Counted from the stretch's first letter, positions 42,924 to 53,461 are shown. The stretch is 64,000 nt of DNA from Kitagawia praeruptora (GCA_037693485.1 CM075346.1:19993501-20057500), one strand, 5' to 3'. Notes: a model not told the origin generated them from the letters alone. Numbers and translations are program-made.

Positions 42924-44882
42924 ATGGCACCTAAACAAAGCATTGCTCAAACCAATTTCGCTGGTATCTTTTCTCCTAGTGATGCTGGTGAAAACTTCAA
43001 AGGACTTATTTCATTCTTGAATAAATCCTACCTAGGTCATGCAATAACCTCTTCCCCCAAAATTGATACTGTTAGAATTGAAAAGTTCTGGAAATCAGCA
43101 AGTGCTCAAGGAACTGGAGAGAATGAATCAATTAAGTTCAATATAGATGATGCAAGTTATTCTCTTACAGTAAAGAACATCAATGAGGCTTTGGGCATTG
43201 TGTTGACCAGTGAAGAAAGCTTTATGGAACTAGCAACTGATGATACCCTGAAGAAGTTCTTTCTGAAGATTGGGTACTCTGGTTCTAAACTTGAAGAAAC
43301 TTCTGATAAGTGGTATCAAACAGGAGAAATGGACAGGAAATTTCTAAGAAAAGAGTGGAGTATGATTTTTGATGTAATGGTGAAGGTATTCTCTACCAAG
43401 ACTACAGGATGGAATGGCATACCATCATATATCAAGAAGCTCACTCATTCATTAGTTCATGGATACAAGGTGAACATTGGAAAACTGATAATGACACAGT
43501 TGAAAGGCGCAATAGGCAAGAAGGTATCCATCTATCCTCGCTTTTTAACTATGTGTATTAATAGTATTTGTGGAAATATTGAGGACAATTCTGATTTTGA
43601 AGAATGTCCTGTTTTAAAGAAAAACACACACACATCTCTTAACACACAGAATTTGAATGTACATATTCCACTATGTTTCACACAACACATGGTAAATCAA
43701 GTGCCCAACCTTGATTTTCCATTTCCAACAGGTTACACTGTTTTCACAATAGAGAATGAAGCTGAATTAGACCCAAATTCAGTTAACCCACATTCCACAC
43801 CATACATTCCACCTAGGGACTCTAGACTACCAAAAGCCCTTAAAATGGCCAAACAGGAATCAAAGAAAAGAACCCTAGAGAGTGCAACTGGTGAACAAGT
43901 TGAGAGTCAAGAGGGAGTCACTGCACCTAGTGCAGCAAATAAGGTTGGTAGTGAAAAAGAACCCACAGTAGCCCCTTCTGAGCCTAAGAAGAAGAGAGCT
44001 AGAAGGGCCAAGGTTACTGTCAGCCACCCTACAGTTTCCCAAAAGACTGTAGAGGATGATAGGGAAATGAACTCACCTCTAGGTGTTTCTTCTCAACAAG
44101 GAACATCTATTGAAATTGGCCTGTCTCCCAAGGCATCTTGTAAAGAGTCTGCACAAACTCAAGAATTCACTCTTGAGGAACCTGTATTTGAAGATACACA
44201 CATTGAGATAGAGCACAGTGAGGAATTCACTCATACTATTGATGTTCCACAATCATTTTCTGTGGAACAGCCAATTAATCAATCTAAAATTCAATCTTCT
44301 TCTTTCATTCCCACATCTGTTGTTTCTTCTAATCAACCTAGAGAGGGGGACAGTACCAACCCCTCAGGTTTTGATCATCCATCTCAAGTCATGGATGAGC
44401 CCCCATCTAGTGGTCCACAAGAACCCATTTCTCAAAGTGAAATGGATACCACTCCATCAAACACTGGATTAGATCAAGATGCAAATTTGTCAGAAATTGA
44501 AACAGCCAGCATCTTGATCGATTCCCTTAAAGCATCTTACCCTAGGGAAGTTGCTGTCACAGCCAAAGATGCTGTCAATGACAAATCAGAAGGTGCTGTC
44601 AAACATTCAAGTGACAGTACCATTCCAACAAAAGATACTGTCAAAAGTCCTTCAAAAGATGCTGTCATCCCTGTTCAACCACAACTACAAGAAGGATTAG
44701 TGGAAGATATCTCTGATGATGACTTGCCCCTTTCAAAGGCCTTCAAGGTAAAATCTACTCTTTTGCATGTTAGTACTGCTCATACTACTGCATCTAGGAT
44801 GAGTGAGGGAGTGAAACATCAAAGAGAGATAAAAGAACAGAGAGGTGAGACTAAAAATGAGAGGCAGCCAAATGTGCTGTAA
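42924..44882 (+). CDS. copia-3 ORF3 (extra ORF, first part), 652 aa
   Basis: ATG in the context CAACAATGGCACC. The N-terminal 230 residues are globular-looking (FKGLISFLNKSYLGHAITS, YSLTVKNINEALGI, GIPSYIKKLTHSLVHGYKVN, KKVSIYPRFLTMCINSIC). I recognise this style of domain from plant transposon proteins but do not know a function. A low-complexity S/T/P/E-rich region follows with a basic PKKKRARRAKVTV cluster (possible nuclear signal) and KDAV/KDTVK repeats at 44550-44670. No signal peptide or membrane segment is apparent, so envelope function is not supported. It ends at TAA, after which the same frame stays open for nearly 3 kb. Confidence 0.75.
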   Translation: MAPKQSIAQTNFAGIFSPSDAGENFKGLISFLNKSYLGHAITSSPKIDTVRIEKFWKSASAQGTGENESIKFNIDDASYSLTVKNINEALGIVLTSEESFMELATDDTLKKFFLKIGYSGSKLEETSDKWYQTGEMDRKFLRKEWSMIFDVMVKVFSTKTTGWNGIPSYIKKLTHSLVHGYKVNIGKLIMTQLKGAIGKKVSIYPRFLTMCINSICGNIEDNSDFEECPVLKKNTHTSLNTQNLNVHIPLCFTQHMVNQVPNLDFPFPTGYTVFTIENEAELDPNSVNPHSTPYIPPRDSRLPKALKMAKQESKKRTLESATGEQVESQEGVTAPSAANKVGSEKEPTVAPSEPKKKRARRAKVTVSHPTVSQKTVEDDREMNSPLGVSSQQGTSIEIGLSPKASCKESAQTQEFTLEEPVFEDTHIEIEHSEEFTHTIDVPQSFSVEQPINQSKIQSSSFIPTSVVSSNQPREGDSTNPSGFDHPSQVMDEPPSSGPQEPISQSEMDTTPSNTGLDQDANLSEIETASILIDSLKASYPREVAVTAKDAVNDKSEGAVKHSSDSTIPTKDTVKSPSKDAVIPVQPQLQEGLVEDISDDDLPLSKAFKVKSTLLHVSTAHTTASRMSEGVKHQREIKEQRGETKNERQPNVL

Positions 44883-47849
44883 AAAGGAGAGGGACTTGAG
44901 CATGTCCAGAGTGAATATGAGGGAGCCAATACAGAAAAGGCATTAGGCCTTGAGGGAATCTTTGTGAGAGATGATGAGATCATCTATAAAAACACTGAGA
45001 GTGTGAGAACCCCAACAGCCTCCATGCCCCAGACTTATCCCTTACCTCCTAAAAGGCTTAGGTCTGGTGGTCCTTCTGCATCCTCAAATGACAGGCTCCA
45101 AGCACTGGAGAATCGATGTGCTACGATGGAAAGCAAACTGGACAACCTGTCATCTACTGTGAAGACTGGTTTTGCTGAAATTCAAGCCACACTACTGTCA
45201 CTCTCTTCATTCCTTCATGCTGCAAACTTATCTAAGGGGGAGAAAGGAAAAGATCAGAAAGAGGCTGAGCAACCAGAAAGAAAGGAGGAGTTACAAGGGG
45301 AAGCTAAAAGACAGGGGGAGCAAAGGAGTAAGGGGGAGCAAGAGAGAGTAGGAATAGTCTCTGGAACTGAGGAGCTTTTTGAAGCTGAAGTAGATGGGGA
45401 ACAAATGCTAGTATCCAAGGAGGTATTAAGTCAAATACAAGGAAATAGAGCATCCTCAATCAAAATCAATGAACCAGTTCCTGAGAAGAAAGAATCCACA
45501 TTGGAGAGGCTATGGAGAGAAAAAGAGGAATCAAATAGGATGGGTAAAGGCAAAGACAAGTTGCCTGAATATGTGTTTTCTTCAGAGCCTATCTTTTGGA
45601 CTGATGGAAGTACATATTCCCAAGAAGAAGCTGACTTAATAACAGTAAGCCACATGGAGAGCACCTTGAATAATAAGGATGAGGAATTCAAAAATCTGGT
45701 GAATGAAGCAATCACAGTGTCTAAAGGAAAACCTGCTAAGTTGGCAGAAGCTTTGAGAGAAAAGATTGTAAATCTGTCAGTAAAGATTAGCTCAGAGAAG
45801 AGATGGGCAGTTGATGTGTACCTGAAAAGTGGGCATTCAATATTCATAACAACTCAACTGTTGGAAACTTTCTCTGCCAGAGTGCAATATATCCTTGGGA
45901 TTCTAGTGAAGAAAAACTCTACCATCTTTGATGAAAGTCTCTTTATGCAACTGGGCACAATGGTCAACAACAAGCTTCCAGAAGTAAGTCTCCAGCCATA
46001 TGGTGTAAGCTTTAAACAGACAACAGCCAAAGGAGCTAAAGGTCTTGGATTCTTAACTCTTGAAGGCAAAACATCTCTACAAAGCAAAGTCATCATGGAT
46101 GTACTTAAGGTATTACTGAATGCACCCATCACCAAGGAAAGGATCAAGGCAGTTAAAGATATTCACAAGATTTTGGCAAAGAGAAACATGGAGTACAGTG
46201 CAAGGATTAAAAAGCTCATTGCCAAAGCAAATTCAAGAAGAAATGCTCAAGGTGGAAACTGCACTTTTGATGACACCTTGGAAAAAGATGATGATGACAA
46301 TCAAGATGGAGGTGAAGCTGGAGGACCTAAGAGAACAGAACTGAGAGACTCTTCAAAAGAGCAAACTCAAGTCAAAGAAGCAGAATCAAAGGAAATTTCT
46401 GAAAATTCTAGCTCAAGCAAGAAAGTTGATGAAAAGAAAGAGGAAGAAGTACTTGAAGCATTTAAAGGAAATCAAGAAGAAATGGAAATTGACAGTATAC
46501 ATCTTGAAAAAGATACTGTCAACAAAGATGCTGTCAAGGATATCAACAAAGATGCTGTCAGTCAGGATGAAGTAACAGTCATTGAAGATACTGTCAAAGA
46601 AGACATTGTCAGAAGCCCTTTAAAAGAAACTGTCAATGATCCTACTGTCAAATCATTCAAGACAGTAAGAATCAAGAGAAAATCAAAAAGACCAACAAAG
46701 GGAAAGACTGTCTACAAAGGAGAAGGAAAAGCTACAGGGTTGGGACTCAAGAAACCTATCATGAGGAGAAGAATGAATAGCTTTGAAATGATGCAGCTGA
46801 ATGCCAAAGAAACAATCACCTCTGTATCCATAGAATTTGATGGACCAAAAGAAGAAGTTGCAAGGTACATTCTATGGCAAAACAATGAAAGGTTGATTAC
46901 AGTGGAATCTGACTTCACTCAGATATCAAAATCAAAGGTGATATCCAAGAAACTCATTCAAACTTCTGAAACTGTAAAACGAAGAATTGATTTCTTCAAT
47001 CTGGAAAGGATGGTTGAGCTACTGCAAACCTATGATAATGTTTCAAAGAAGATCATGGATCAAGTTCTCAAGTACTATGAAGCCAGGCATGTTGAATTTA
47101 TTGAGAAGTTTGGAGATTGGACACTTCACAATGATGATGATGTCTATCAAATCCTTGGTTTGGAGTATGAAGAAGACAATCCTATTCCTGATTATGACTG
47201 GATTGAAATGCGAAAACCTTATTCAGAACATGAAATGAAGATGTATGAAGCAGAGCAAAGGTTCAAAGAAGAATTAGCATCAAGGAAAAAATCTCGTCAA
47301 CAGATAGAAGATGAGATTGAAGCTGAAATGAAGAAAAATTACAGTAAAATCAATAAGATCAACAGTGAAGAATCCAACTATCAGCCATGCGTACTGGACA
47401 ATCCTTTGAGAATCAAGTATGGCAAAGAAGAAATTTATGTAGATAGTCTCTCTAAATTGAAGACCAGTGTGTTAAAAGAATTATTCTGGCAAGTGGTTGG
47501 ATCAACTAACAGTCTTGAAACACTGTGTTCTTGGGAGCTTGATATGATTCTTGATCAGAGGAGAGGAGAGGATCCCAGCCTGGACAAACAAAGAAGGGAA
47601 ACTCTAAATCAGTTTCCTGGCAGGAGATTCAAAATGGAGGGAAATGTGCTAAAATTCAGATCAATTGTAAAGCAAAATGTTTACTGGATGGAACTCAGAG
47701 ATACATTGAACACTGCTTCCTCAATGATCAGAAAATACATTGTGGAAAATGAAGATGATGCACAGTCCCCTGAAGAAAAAGAGTTAATTGAAAATCTCAG
47801 AAGAGCTCTAAGGGAAAAGGAGCAAAGTGAAAAGTTCAAATCAAGATAA
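44883..47849 (+). CDS. copia-3 ORF4 (in-frame continuation of ORF3)
   Basis: Same frame as ORF3, separated only by the TAA at 44880-44882. The first ATG-less codons (KGEGLEHVQSEYEG) already look coding, so it is probably one ancestral protein of about 1,640 residues. Features: a short coiled coil (LQALENRCATMESKLDNLSS), charged low-complexity sequence, a conserved-looking helical region (KLAEALREKIVNLSVKISSE, VQYILGILVKKNSTIF), a dense KD(A/T)V(K/N) block at 46490-46660 followed by basic RIKRKSKRPTKGK, and a long C-terminal domain (FGDWTLHNDDDVYQILGLEY). No recognised enzyme. It is positional counterpart of the SIRE env-like ORF. Confidence 0.7.
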   Translation, partial: KGEGLEHVQSEYEGANTEKALGLEGIFVRDDEIIYKNTESVRTPTASMPQTYPLPPKRLRSGGPSASSNDRLQALENRCATMESKLDNLSSTVKTGFAEIQATLLSLSSFLHAANLSKGEKGKDQKEAEQPERKEELQGEAKRQGEQRSKGEQERVGIVSGTEELFEAEVDGEQMLVSKEVLSQIQGNRASSIKINEPVPEKKESTLERLWREKEESNRMGKGKDKLPEYVFSSEPIFWTDGSTYSQEEADLITVSHMESTLNNKDEEFKNLVNEAITVSKGKPAKLAEALREKIVNLSVKISSEKRWAVDVYLKSGHSIFITTQLLETFSARVQYILGILVKKNSTIFDESLFMQLGTMVNNKLPEVSLQPYGVSFKQTTAKGAKGLGFLTLEGKTSLQSKVIMDVLKVLLNAPITKERIKAVKDIHKILAKRNMEYSARIKKLIAKANSRRNAQGGNCTFDDTLEKDDDDNQDGGEAGGPKRTELRDSSKEQTQVKEAESKEISENSSSSKKVDEKKEEEVLEAFKGNQEEMEIDSIHLEKDTVNKDAVKDINKDAVSQDEVTVIEDTVKEDIVRSPLKETVNDPTVKSFKTVRIKRKSKRPTKGKTVYKGEGKATGLGLKKPIMRRRMNSFEMMQLNAKETITSVSIEFDGPKEEVARYILWQNNERLITVESDFTQISKSKVISKKLIQTSETVKRRIDFFNLERMVELLQTYDNVSKKIMDQVLKYYEARHVEFIEKFGDWTLHNDDDVYQILGLEYEEDNPIPDYDWIEMRKPYSEHEMKMYEAEQRFKEELASRKKSRQQIEDEIEAEMKKNYSKINKINSEESNYQPCVLDNPLRIKYGKEEIYVDSLSKLKTSVLKELFWQVVGSTNSLETLCSWELDMILDQRRGEDPSLDKQRRETLNQFPGRRFKMEGNVLKFRSIVKQNVYWMELRDTLNTASSMIRKYIVENEDDAQSPEEKELIENLRRALREKEQSEKFKSR

Positions 47850-48000
47850 GTAAAGTTTTTTTTTAAACTTTTGTGATATATTGTTTGAAAACAATTCAGT
47901 TTAATCATTGGTCAGAAATGAAGAGTTTATTCTTTCTGATCTATGTTAGTTAAGTTGTCAGCATGATATTTGTAAATTTGTCCTTATTGTCCATAAAAAC

Positions 48001-48014
48001 AAATTGGGGGAGAT
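48001..48014 (+). promoter_or_regulatory. copia-3 polypurine tract
   Basis: AAATTGGGGGAGAT directly abuts the 3' LTR. Confidence 0.9.
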
Positions 48015-49174
48015 TGTTGGGATTTATGGGTGATGGAATAGACAACTTAACTAGTTTTATTGGTATACTTAGTTTTTACTAAGTAGAACATACTGTCATA
48101 GCCTGAAATGTATTCTTGTAATTTAAATAAATACTGTCATGTAATAAGTGTAATTCTTGGAAGAAGTTCGATTATGTTCAAGCCTCAAGAAATACATAAG
48201 TTCGACAGAAGGAATAAAAGTTACTGTCAAGCCCTGACAGTAAGGTTACAAGGAAACATCATGTTGCCTAGGTCGACAGCAAGTTTCACGGAGTCGACAG
48301 CAAGTTTCAACTTGACAGCAACATTGGCGGAGATTCTAATGACAGCAACTTTGATATATAGTCTGCGACAGTAAGTTTGGAATTCCTGACAGCAATCTCT
48401 GCGGGAAAAACATGCTGTCAATCAAAGCACAACTCTTGACAGCAATCTCTGCGGGAAATTCATACTGTCAACCAAAGCAAAATTCTTGACAGTAATATCT
48501 GCGGGAAATTCATACTGTCAACCAAAGCATAATCTATTGACAGCAAACTTTGTGGCAAACATACTGTCATATAGAATCAGCCTGACTTAGGAATTTTCTA
48601 AGTCAAATTAAAACGACAGAGTACATGTTCAAAAGAAGCAGGCGTGTTGTAATATTCAACCTTTACAGCAAGCTTGGAAAGTCTATAACTGAAGCTCGAG
48701 AGATCACATGGAACAACCTGTAAAGTCTAGAACAGATAAAATTGAATACGGCTAGATCTGGGTGGCTCAAATGTGGAAAGCATCTTTAAGTTACTTTGTG
48801 CTGATCACATGGGAATAAATCATGGAATGAGCTGCAAAAGGAATATAACAGCAACTCAGTAACCCATGTTGATAGTGGTAGTACAGTAGATTATCACTCT
48901 ATAAATAGAATACTCTACTTGTAAAATAAGAAGCTCAACAACTGTAATCTCTTGAGTCTTTGTATCTTGAGAACTATTTTGTTCTTAAGGTTGTAGCAAA
49001 ACTTTGCAAAATAAATAAAACATTTATTTTGTGAAATCCTCGTATTTGATTTTACTTGTGTTTGCATTTCTTCTACTAGTAAATTACAAATTCTATTTAA
49101 GTTGTTGAAATAGTTTTTGAAATTTATTAGTATTGCATTCAACCCCCCTTCTGCAATACTTTCCTGGACCAACA
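48015..49174 (+). repeat. copia-3 3' LTR
   Basis: Same 1,160-bp length as the 5' LTR and no difference found by eye. Identical LTRs indicate insertion too recent to have accumulated mutations, or a later conversion event. Confidence 0.97.
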
Positions 49175-49179
49175 CTCTA

Positions 49180-51545
49180 TCTCATTAGGAGTAGAGCTAC
49201 TACCAGGATCTGCCCCCACATTTGTCATCCTTTCCACATGATCAGGAATTGAACTCGATGCGTGAGTGGGATCATCATCAAGAATACCCTGAGGTATACC
49301 AGTATTCATAGGGAACACATCCTCAAAGAATGTTGCATCACATAATTCAACTATAGTATTAGCCACTATTCCGTCTATGTCAAATTTTATTACTAAAAAT
49401 CTCATAGCCATAGTGGTTTCCCTATAGCCCAGAAAGATGCAATCAACAGTTTTTGGCCCTAGTTTCTTTCTCTTGTGTTCAGGGACAAGTACCTTTGCAA
49501 AGCACCCCCACACACGTACTTAGGCAACCCCGAATTAATCAAAATACTATTGATCATATCTTCAAAGGTTCTGTTCTTTCGTTCTGCCACCCCATTAGAC
49601 TCAGGTGTGTATGGTGGAATTACCTCATGAACTATACCATTGCTCTTGCAAAATTCATTAAACGAGGTACTTGTATACTTACCACCTCTATCTGATCTCA
49701 AACGTTTAAGTACTTTACCAATTTGTGTTTCAGCTTCAGTTTTGAACATAATGAATTTATCAAGTGCTTCATCTTTATGTTTAAGCAAATAAACATAACA
49801 ATATCTACTACAATCATCTATAAAGGTAATGAAATATCTATTATGTTCCTTAGTCAAAACACCACCAAATTCACATATGTCAGTGTGCACTAAATCTAAC
49901 ACATTTGAATCCCTAACCACATTATGAAAGGGTTTCCTAGTTTGTTTAGCTGTCACACATACTTGACATTTAGATTTCTTGTCAATCGCATATTTTGGAA
50001 TCAACTCTAAATTCATCATATTCTTTAGAGCACCAAAATTCAAGTGACCAAGACGTGCGTGCCACAAATCAGATGATTCAACACAATTAACAGAAGGATC
50101 AACATTATCATTAATAAAACTGCCCAAAACAGGCTCAACATTTATTAAAAATAATCCATCAGACAAATAACCTTTGCCAAAGAATACACCAGTATTTGTA
50201 ATAACTACTTTATTACATTTCAAAGAAAGTTCAAAAACATTCTTAACTAAACAACTTCCACTTATTATATTTCTACGAATGTTAGGAACATGATGCACTC
50301 TAGTGAGGGATAGAACACGCCTAGAACCGAACTTCAGGTCCACGTTTCCTATTCCATGTACTTGAGCTGCACTAACATTCCCCATCATCACCGTCATTCC
50401 ATGAGTCTGTTGATAAGATACAAATAGAGTAATATCAATACAAATATGTACATTAGCTCCAGTATCAATCAACCATTCATGAGACGAATAGGTGGAAAGA
50501 AGTACAGGGTTGTAGGTTACATAACCGTTGTCGGTTTCAAAGGCAACATCCTCACCAACAACCATGTTAACCACAGGCCCACCAGTGGTTCCAAGCACAG
50601 TATTAGCTTGTGCTTCCACAACAGGTTTCTTAGCTTTCTTTACAGGACATCCTTGCTCCAATGACCAACCTGTCCACAAGACCAACATGGTTTGTTTGCC
50701 TTTGGTTTCTTAGCCTTGTTCTTGTCCTTAGACTTAGTGTTTTCCTTCTTAGTGACAGTCTTTCTTTTTTGTCCAACAGTCACTACATTCACCTTCGAAC
50801 CCCCAGCATGTTCAACAGGCATCACATGTCCCTGTTTGGACTTGTGTTGTTCCTGCACAGAGATGTCCAACATTAGGTTTGTCCAAGTAATCTTTCCTTT
50901 CTGTCTTTTCAGGGAGAGTGCAAACTCTTCCCAAGACTTTAGGAGTTTTTCAATTACTGACATAACCTGAAACTTCTCAGGAAGGTCCATACTAGACTCC
51001 TTCAAAGCATGAACCAACATCTCAAACTCATGCACCTGCTCAGTCATGGATTTAGTATCCACCAGTTTGAAATCAAGGAACCTAGCCACATAATACTTTT
51101 CCAACCCTTGCGAGTCAGAATTATGTGTCTGGTCAAGCTTCTCCCATAAAAGCTTAGTAGTGTAGGAATCAGATGAATAAACATCGAATAAAGTGTTCGC
51201 TAAAGCTTCCAGAATTGCAGTCCTAGCGACCCCATCTTTCTCTTCCTAAATAGCATAAGCCTTAACAGATTCAGGCTATTCCTTAACCACAACTGTTCTC
51301 ATACTGTACCACCGGCCATAGACCCTTAACCGTTAACCACAGTTTCATCTTTTTCTACCAATGAGAAAAACCAACACCCCCACTGAATTTATCAGGCATT
51401 CCTGACAAATCAATAGGCTGTGGGAAACGATACGTAGTCCAATCTATGGTAGGTATAATAACACCAGACCCAGAGCTAGTCTGAACAATATGAGTTTTAG
51501 TTTCGTTAACAATCTTGTTAATTAACAATATATAACACAAATAAT
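49180..51545 (-). pseudogene. copia-2 gag, protease and integrase remnant
   Basis: From 51545 on the minus strand: gag start region (IPTIDWTTYRFPQPIDLSGM), stops near 51355 and 51250, gag core (51104-50640) ending in a CWSCGQVGHWSK zinc knuckle, a frameshift near 50645, then protease (WLIDTGANVHIC), pre-integrase zinc (LWHARLGHLN ... CQVCVTAK) and integrase (LVHTDICEFGG, LRSDRGGKY, GVAERKNRT). Near 49500 an internal deletion plus frameshift removes part of the integrase C-terminus before KRKKLGPKTVDCIFLGYRE. It is clearly dead. Confidence 0.92.
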
Positions 51546-51556
51546 CTCTTCAAGAT

Positions 51557-52718
51557 TGTTGGGTATAATTCACTAAATGACGCAATAATGAGGCAGTTAT
51601 ATATATTTAAACAAGAACAGCCATATAACCAATTAACGAAACAAACTATAATTAATGAAGGCATAAACAAACTATAATCAGAGACTGTAATTAAACAAGA
51701 AAAGCAAGAATACTTATCTCTCACAGAAGCTTTAGAACAACTGATCAGAGAGAGAAGAACAGCTGAGTCACCAAGCCCTTCGAGAAGACTTGCCTATTCT
51801 TGAAAAGATTATTGCCCCACTTACGTTGTGATTGGGTTGCAGCAATATCACTCCCAGGATAAAACAGCACAGATCAATGGGTTCACAAATACACCAGTGA
51901 TCAACAGCGACCAGCACCTCAGTTCGCCTGAGAATTATGTATTACATTTGTATGTGTTAAGAGAGCAGAGAAAAGAAGAAGGCTACGAAGGTTTTCTTTT
52001 CCTTAAGGATCGTATCTACTCCAGTAACGTTCATTGTATTCTGTATTGTATATAATACCAAAAATAAACGTAACTGATACTCCATAAAAGGAAAGTAAAT
52101 ATTCTGATTTAATTGCATTAACTCTAACATCATGATTTATTTTTCAGTTACAACAACATCAGGATATGACCATTATCAGGATCATGATTTGATCATCATC
52201 AGGATCTGATGTCTGACCTCCATCAGGATTTGGCCCATCAGTATCTGATGTCTGACCTCCATCAGGATTCGGCCCATTAGTATTTGATCCAAGTACTGAT
52301 CCACTGCAGTAACAAATAAATATGATATCATGTTAAAATAAATCAATATCTAATTTAAAATCAGATTGCACATCATGAGCATGAAAACTTCCTCATGGGC
52401 ATGAAACGTTTCTGACCAATCAAATATACATTCATGGACATGAAAACTTCCTCATGGGCATGAACGTTTCTGAATAACCCATCTTTTTTGATGCCTCTTC
52501 ATGATCATGAAATATATATCATGGCCACGATTTTTATCTGTAATCTGATTCTTCTTTCTTCCAACTCAATTTATCTATGGATTTCACTAAGAAAATGTCT
52601 TAGATCCAAACATGAAAGTTTAAGTCCTTCTTACAAGGAACAACCTTCACTTGTTAGTTTCCGGAAATTACATCAAGAACATATTATAAATATGCCTCAA
52701 ACTTTCCATTTTCTAACA
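51557..52718 (-). repeat. copia-2 5' LTR (right)
   Basis: TGTTGGGTATAATTC ... TTTTCTAACA, then TSD AAAAC. It contains the ATCAGGAT block (52160-52300) with an extra internal repeat compared with the left copy. The base sequence just inside the element (minus strand ATCTTGAAGAG) does not match the usual tRNA-Met primer site. Confidence 0.92.
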
Positions 52719-52723
52719 AAAAC

Positions 52724-53002
52724 ATTATGAAAAAATTTCTTAATTAATTCATCATATTTTAGGAACAACATGTTTAGCATCTAATCAGAAATAAAGAATT
52801 ATTAATAAATTAATTTTTTTACAATATATATGATTTGCGATTTTACTAAATTAACGAACTAATAATAATAAAGAGATGATATAGAATTCTGTATCTTAAA
52901 TTTGTAGGATATAATAATCTTGATAATTCGTTGTCTTGTTTTAATCATGACATAAAGAAATTAGGATAACATTAATAAATAGATGGACTTGTTAACCTCT
53001 AA
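52724..53002. other. AT-rich spacer
   Basis: No gene or repeat boundary seen. It is the DNA that was contiguous with 18298-19041 before copia-2 inserted. Confidence 0.5.
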
Positions 53003-53382
53003 GAGCATCTCCAATAGGAGTTGCTAATCAAGTTGCCATCTTTGCCAAATCATCAAACAAAATTATTTTTTTAATTGATCTTCAATTTGGCAACTTTGAA
53101 TAGAAAAATGATCCAATGGTTGGCAACTCTAAAAGTTGTATAAATGATCCTCATATGAGTAATTAAATAATGTAAATTTGAAGGAAGACATGTAAAATAG
53201 GTATATTAGTATATTTCTTTTAAACAAAAATATGCACTTTAACCATTTGAGGAAGTTGCCAACTTTTGGCAACAATTGTTGGCAACCTTAAGGCAACCTT
53301 GGCTCTCCAATAGGAAGGCAACCAAGATTGCTTGCCACATAGATGTTGGCAACCTTCTTGGCAACTCCTATTGGAGATGCTC
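53003..53382. mobile_element. 380-bp PIF/Harbinger-like MITE
   Basis: Terminal inverted repeat GAGCATCTCCAATAGGAG at both ends, flanked by the 3-bp TSD TAA (53000-53002 and 53383-53385). The interior repeats GTTGGCAAC/GTTGCCAAC in both orientations. A 3-bp TAA target and these ends fit Tourist-type MITEs. Confidence 0.85.
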
Positions 53383-53461
53383 TAAGATGTTAGTTGGGTT
53401 GCACGTGCGCCGATAGGGAGAGCTAGGAAAGAAATCATCAATCGTCAATCAATATATATAT

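Larger units (their letters stand above)
35125..49174 (+). mobile_element. copia-3: 14-kb SIRE-type copia element
   Basis: 14,050 bp, flanked by a perfect TSD CTCTA (35120-35124 and 49175-49179), with two 1,160-bp LTRs that I find identical. Order: LTR, tRNA-Met primer site, gag, pol, 0.76-kb spacer, a long extra ORF in two pieces, purine tract, LTR. A second zinc knuckle in Gag, large size and an additional ORF after pol are traits of the SIRE/Maximus lineage. It lies antisense inside the pol region of copia-2. It is saturated with CTGTCA/TGACAG. Confidence 0.97.
19042..52718 (-). mobile_element. copia-2: old minus-strand Ty1/copia carrying nested insertions
   Basis: Outer boundaries are set by TSD AAAAC (19037-19041 and 52719-52723) and by related LTRs at both ends. 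Its own sequence is 19042-20737, 32999-35124 and 49180-52718. The rest is the CACTA element and copia-3. Coding sequence on the minus strand reads gag, protease, integrase, reverse transcriptase, RNase H, with stops, frameshifts and a deletion. LTR divergence, including different internal indels, marks it as much older than copia-1 and copia-3. Confidence 0.92.

Noticed and set aside
42924..47849. Calling ORF3/ORF4 an envelope protein
   Set aside because: No signal peptide, no clear membrane segment and no furin-like site; only the position resembles SIRE env-like ORFs.
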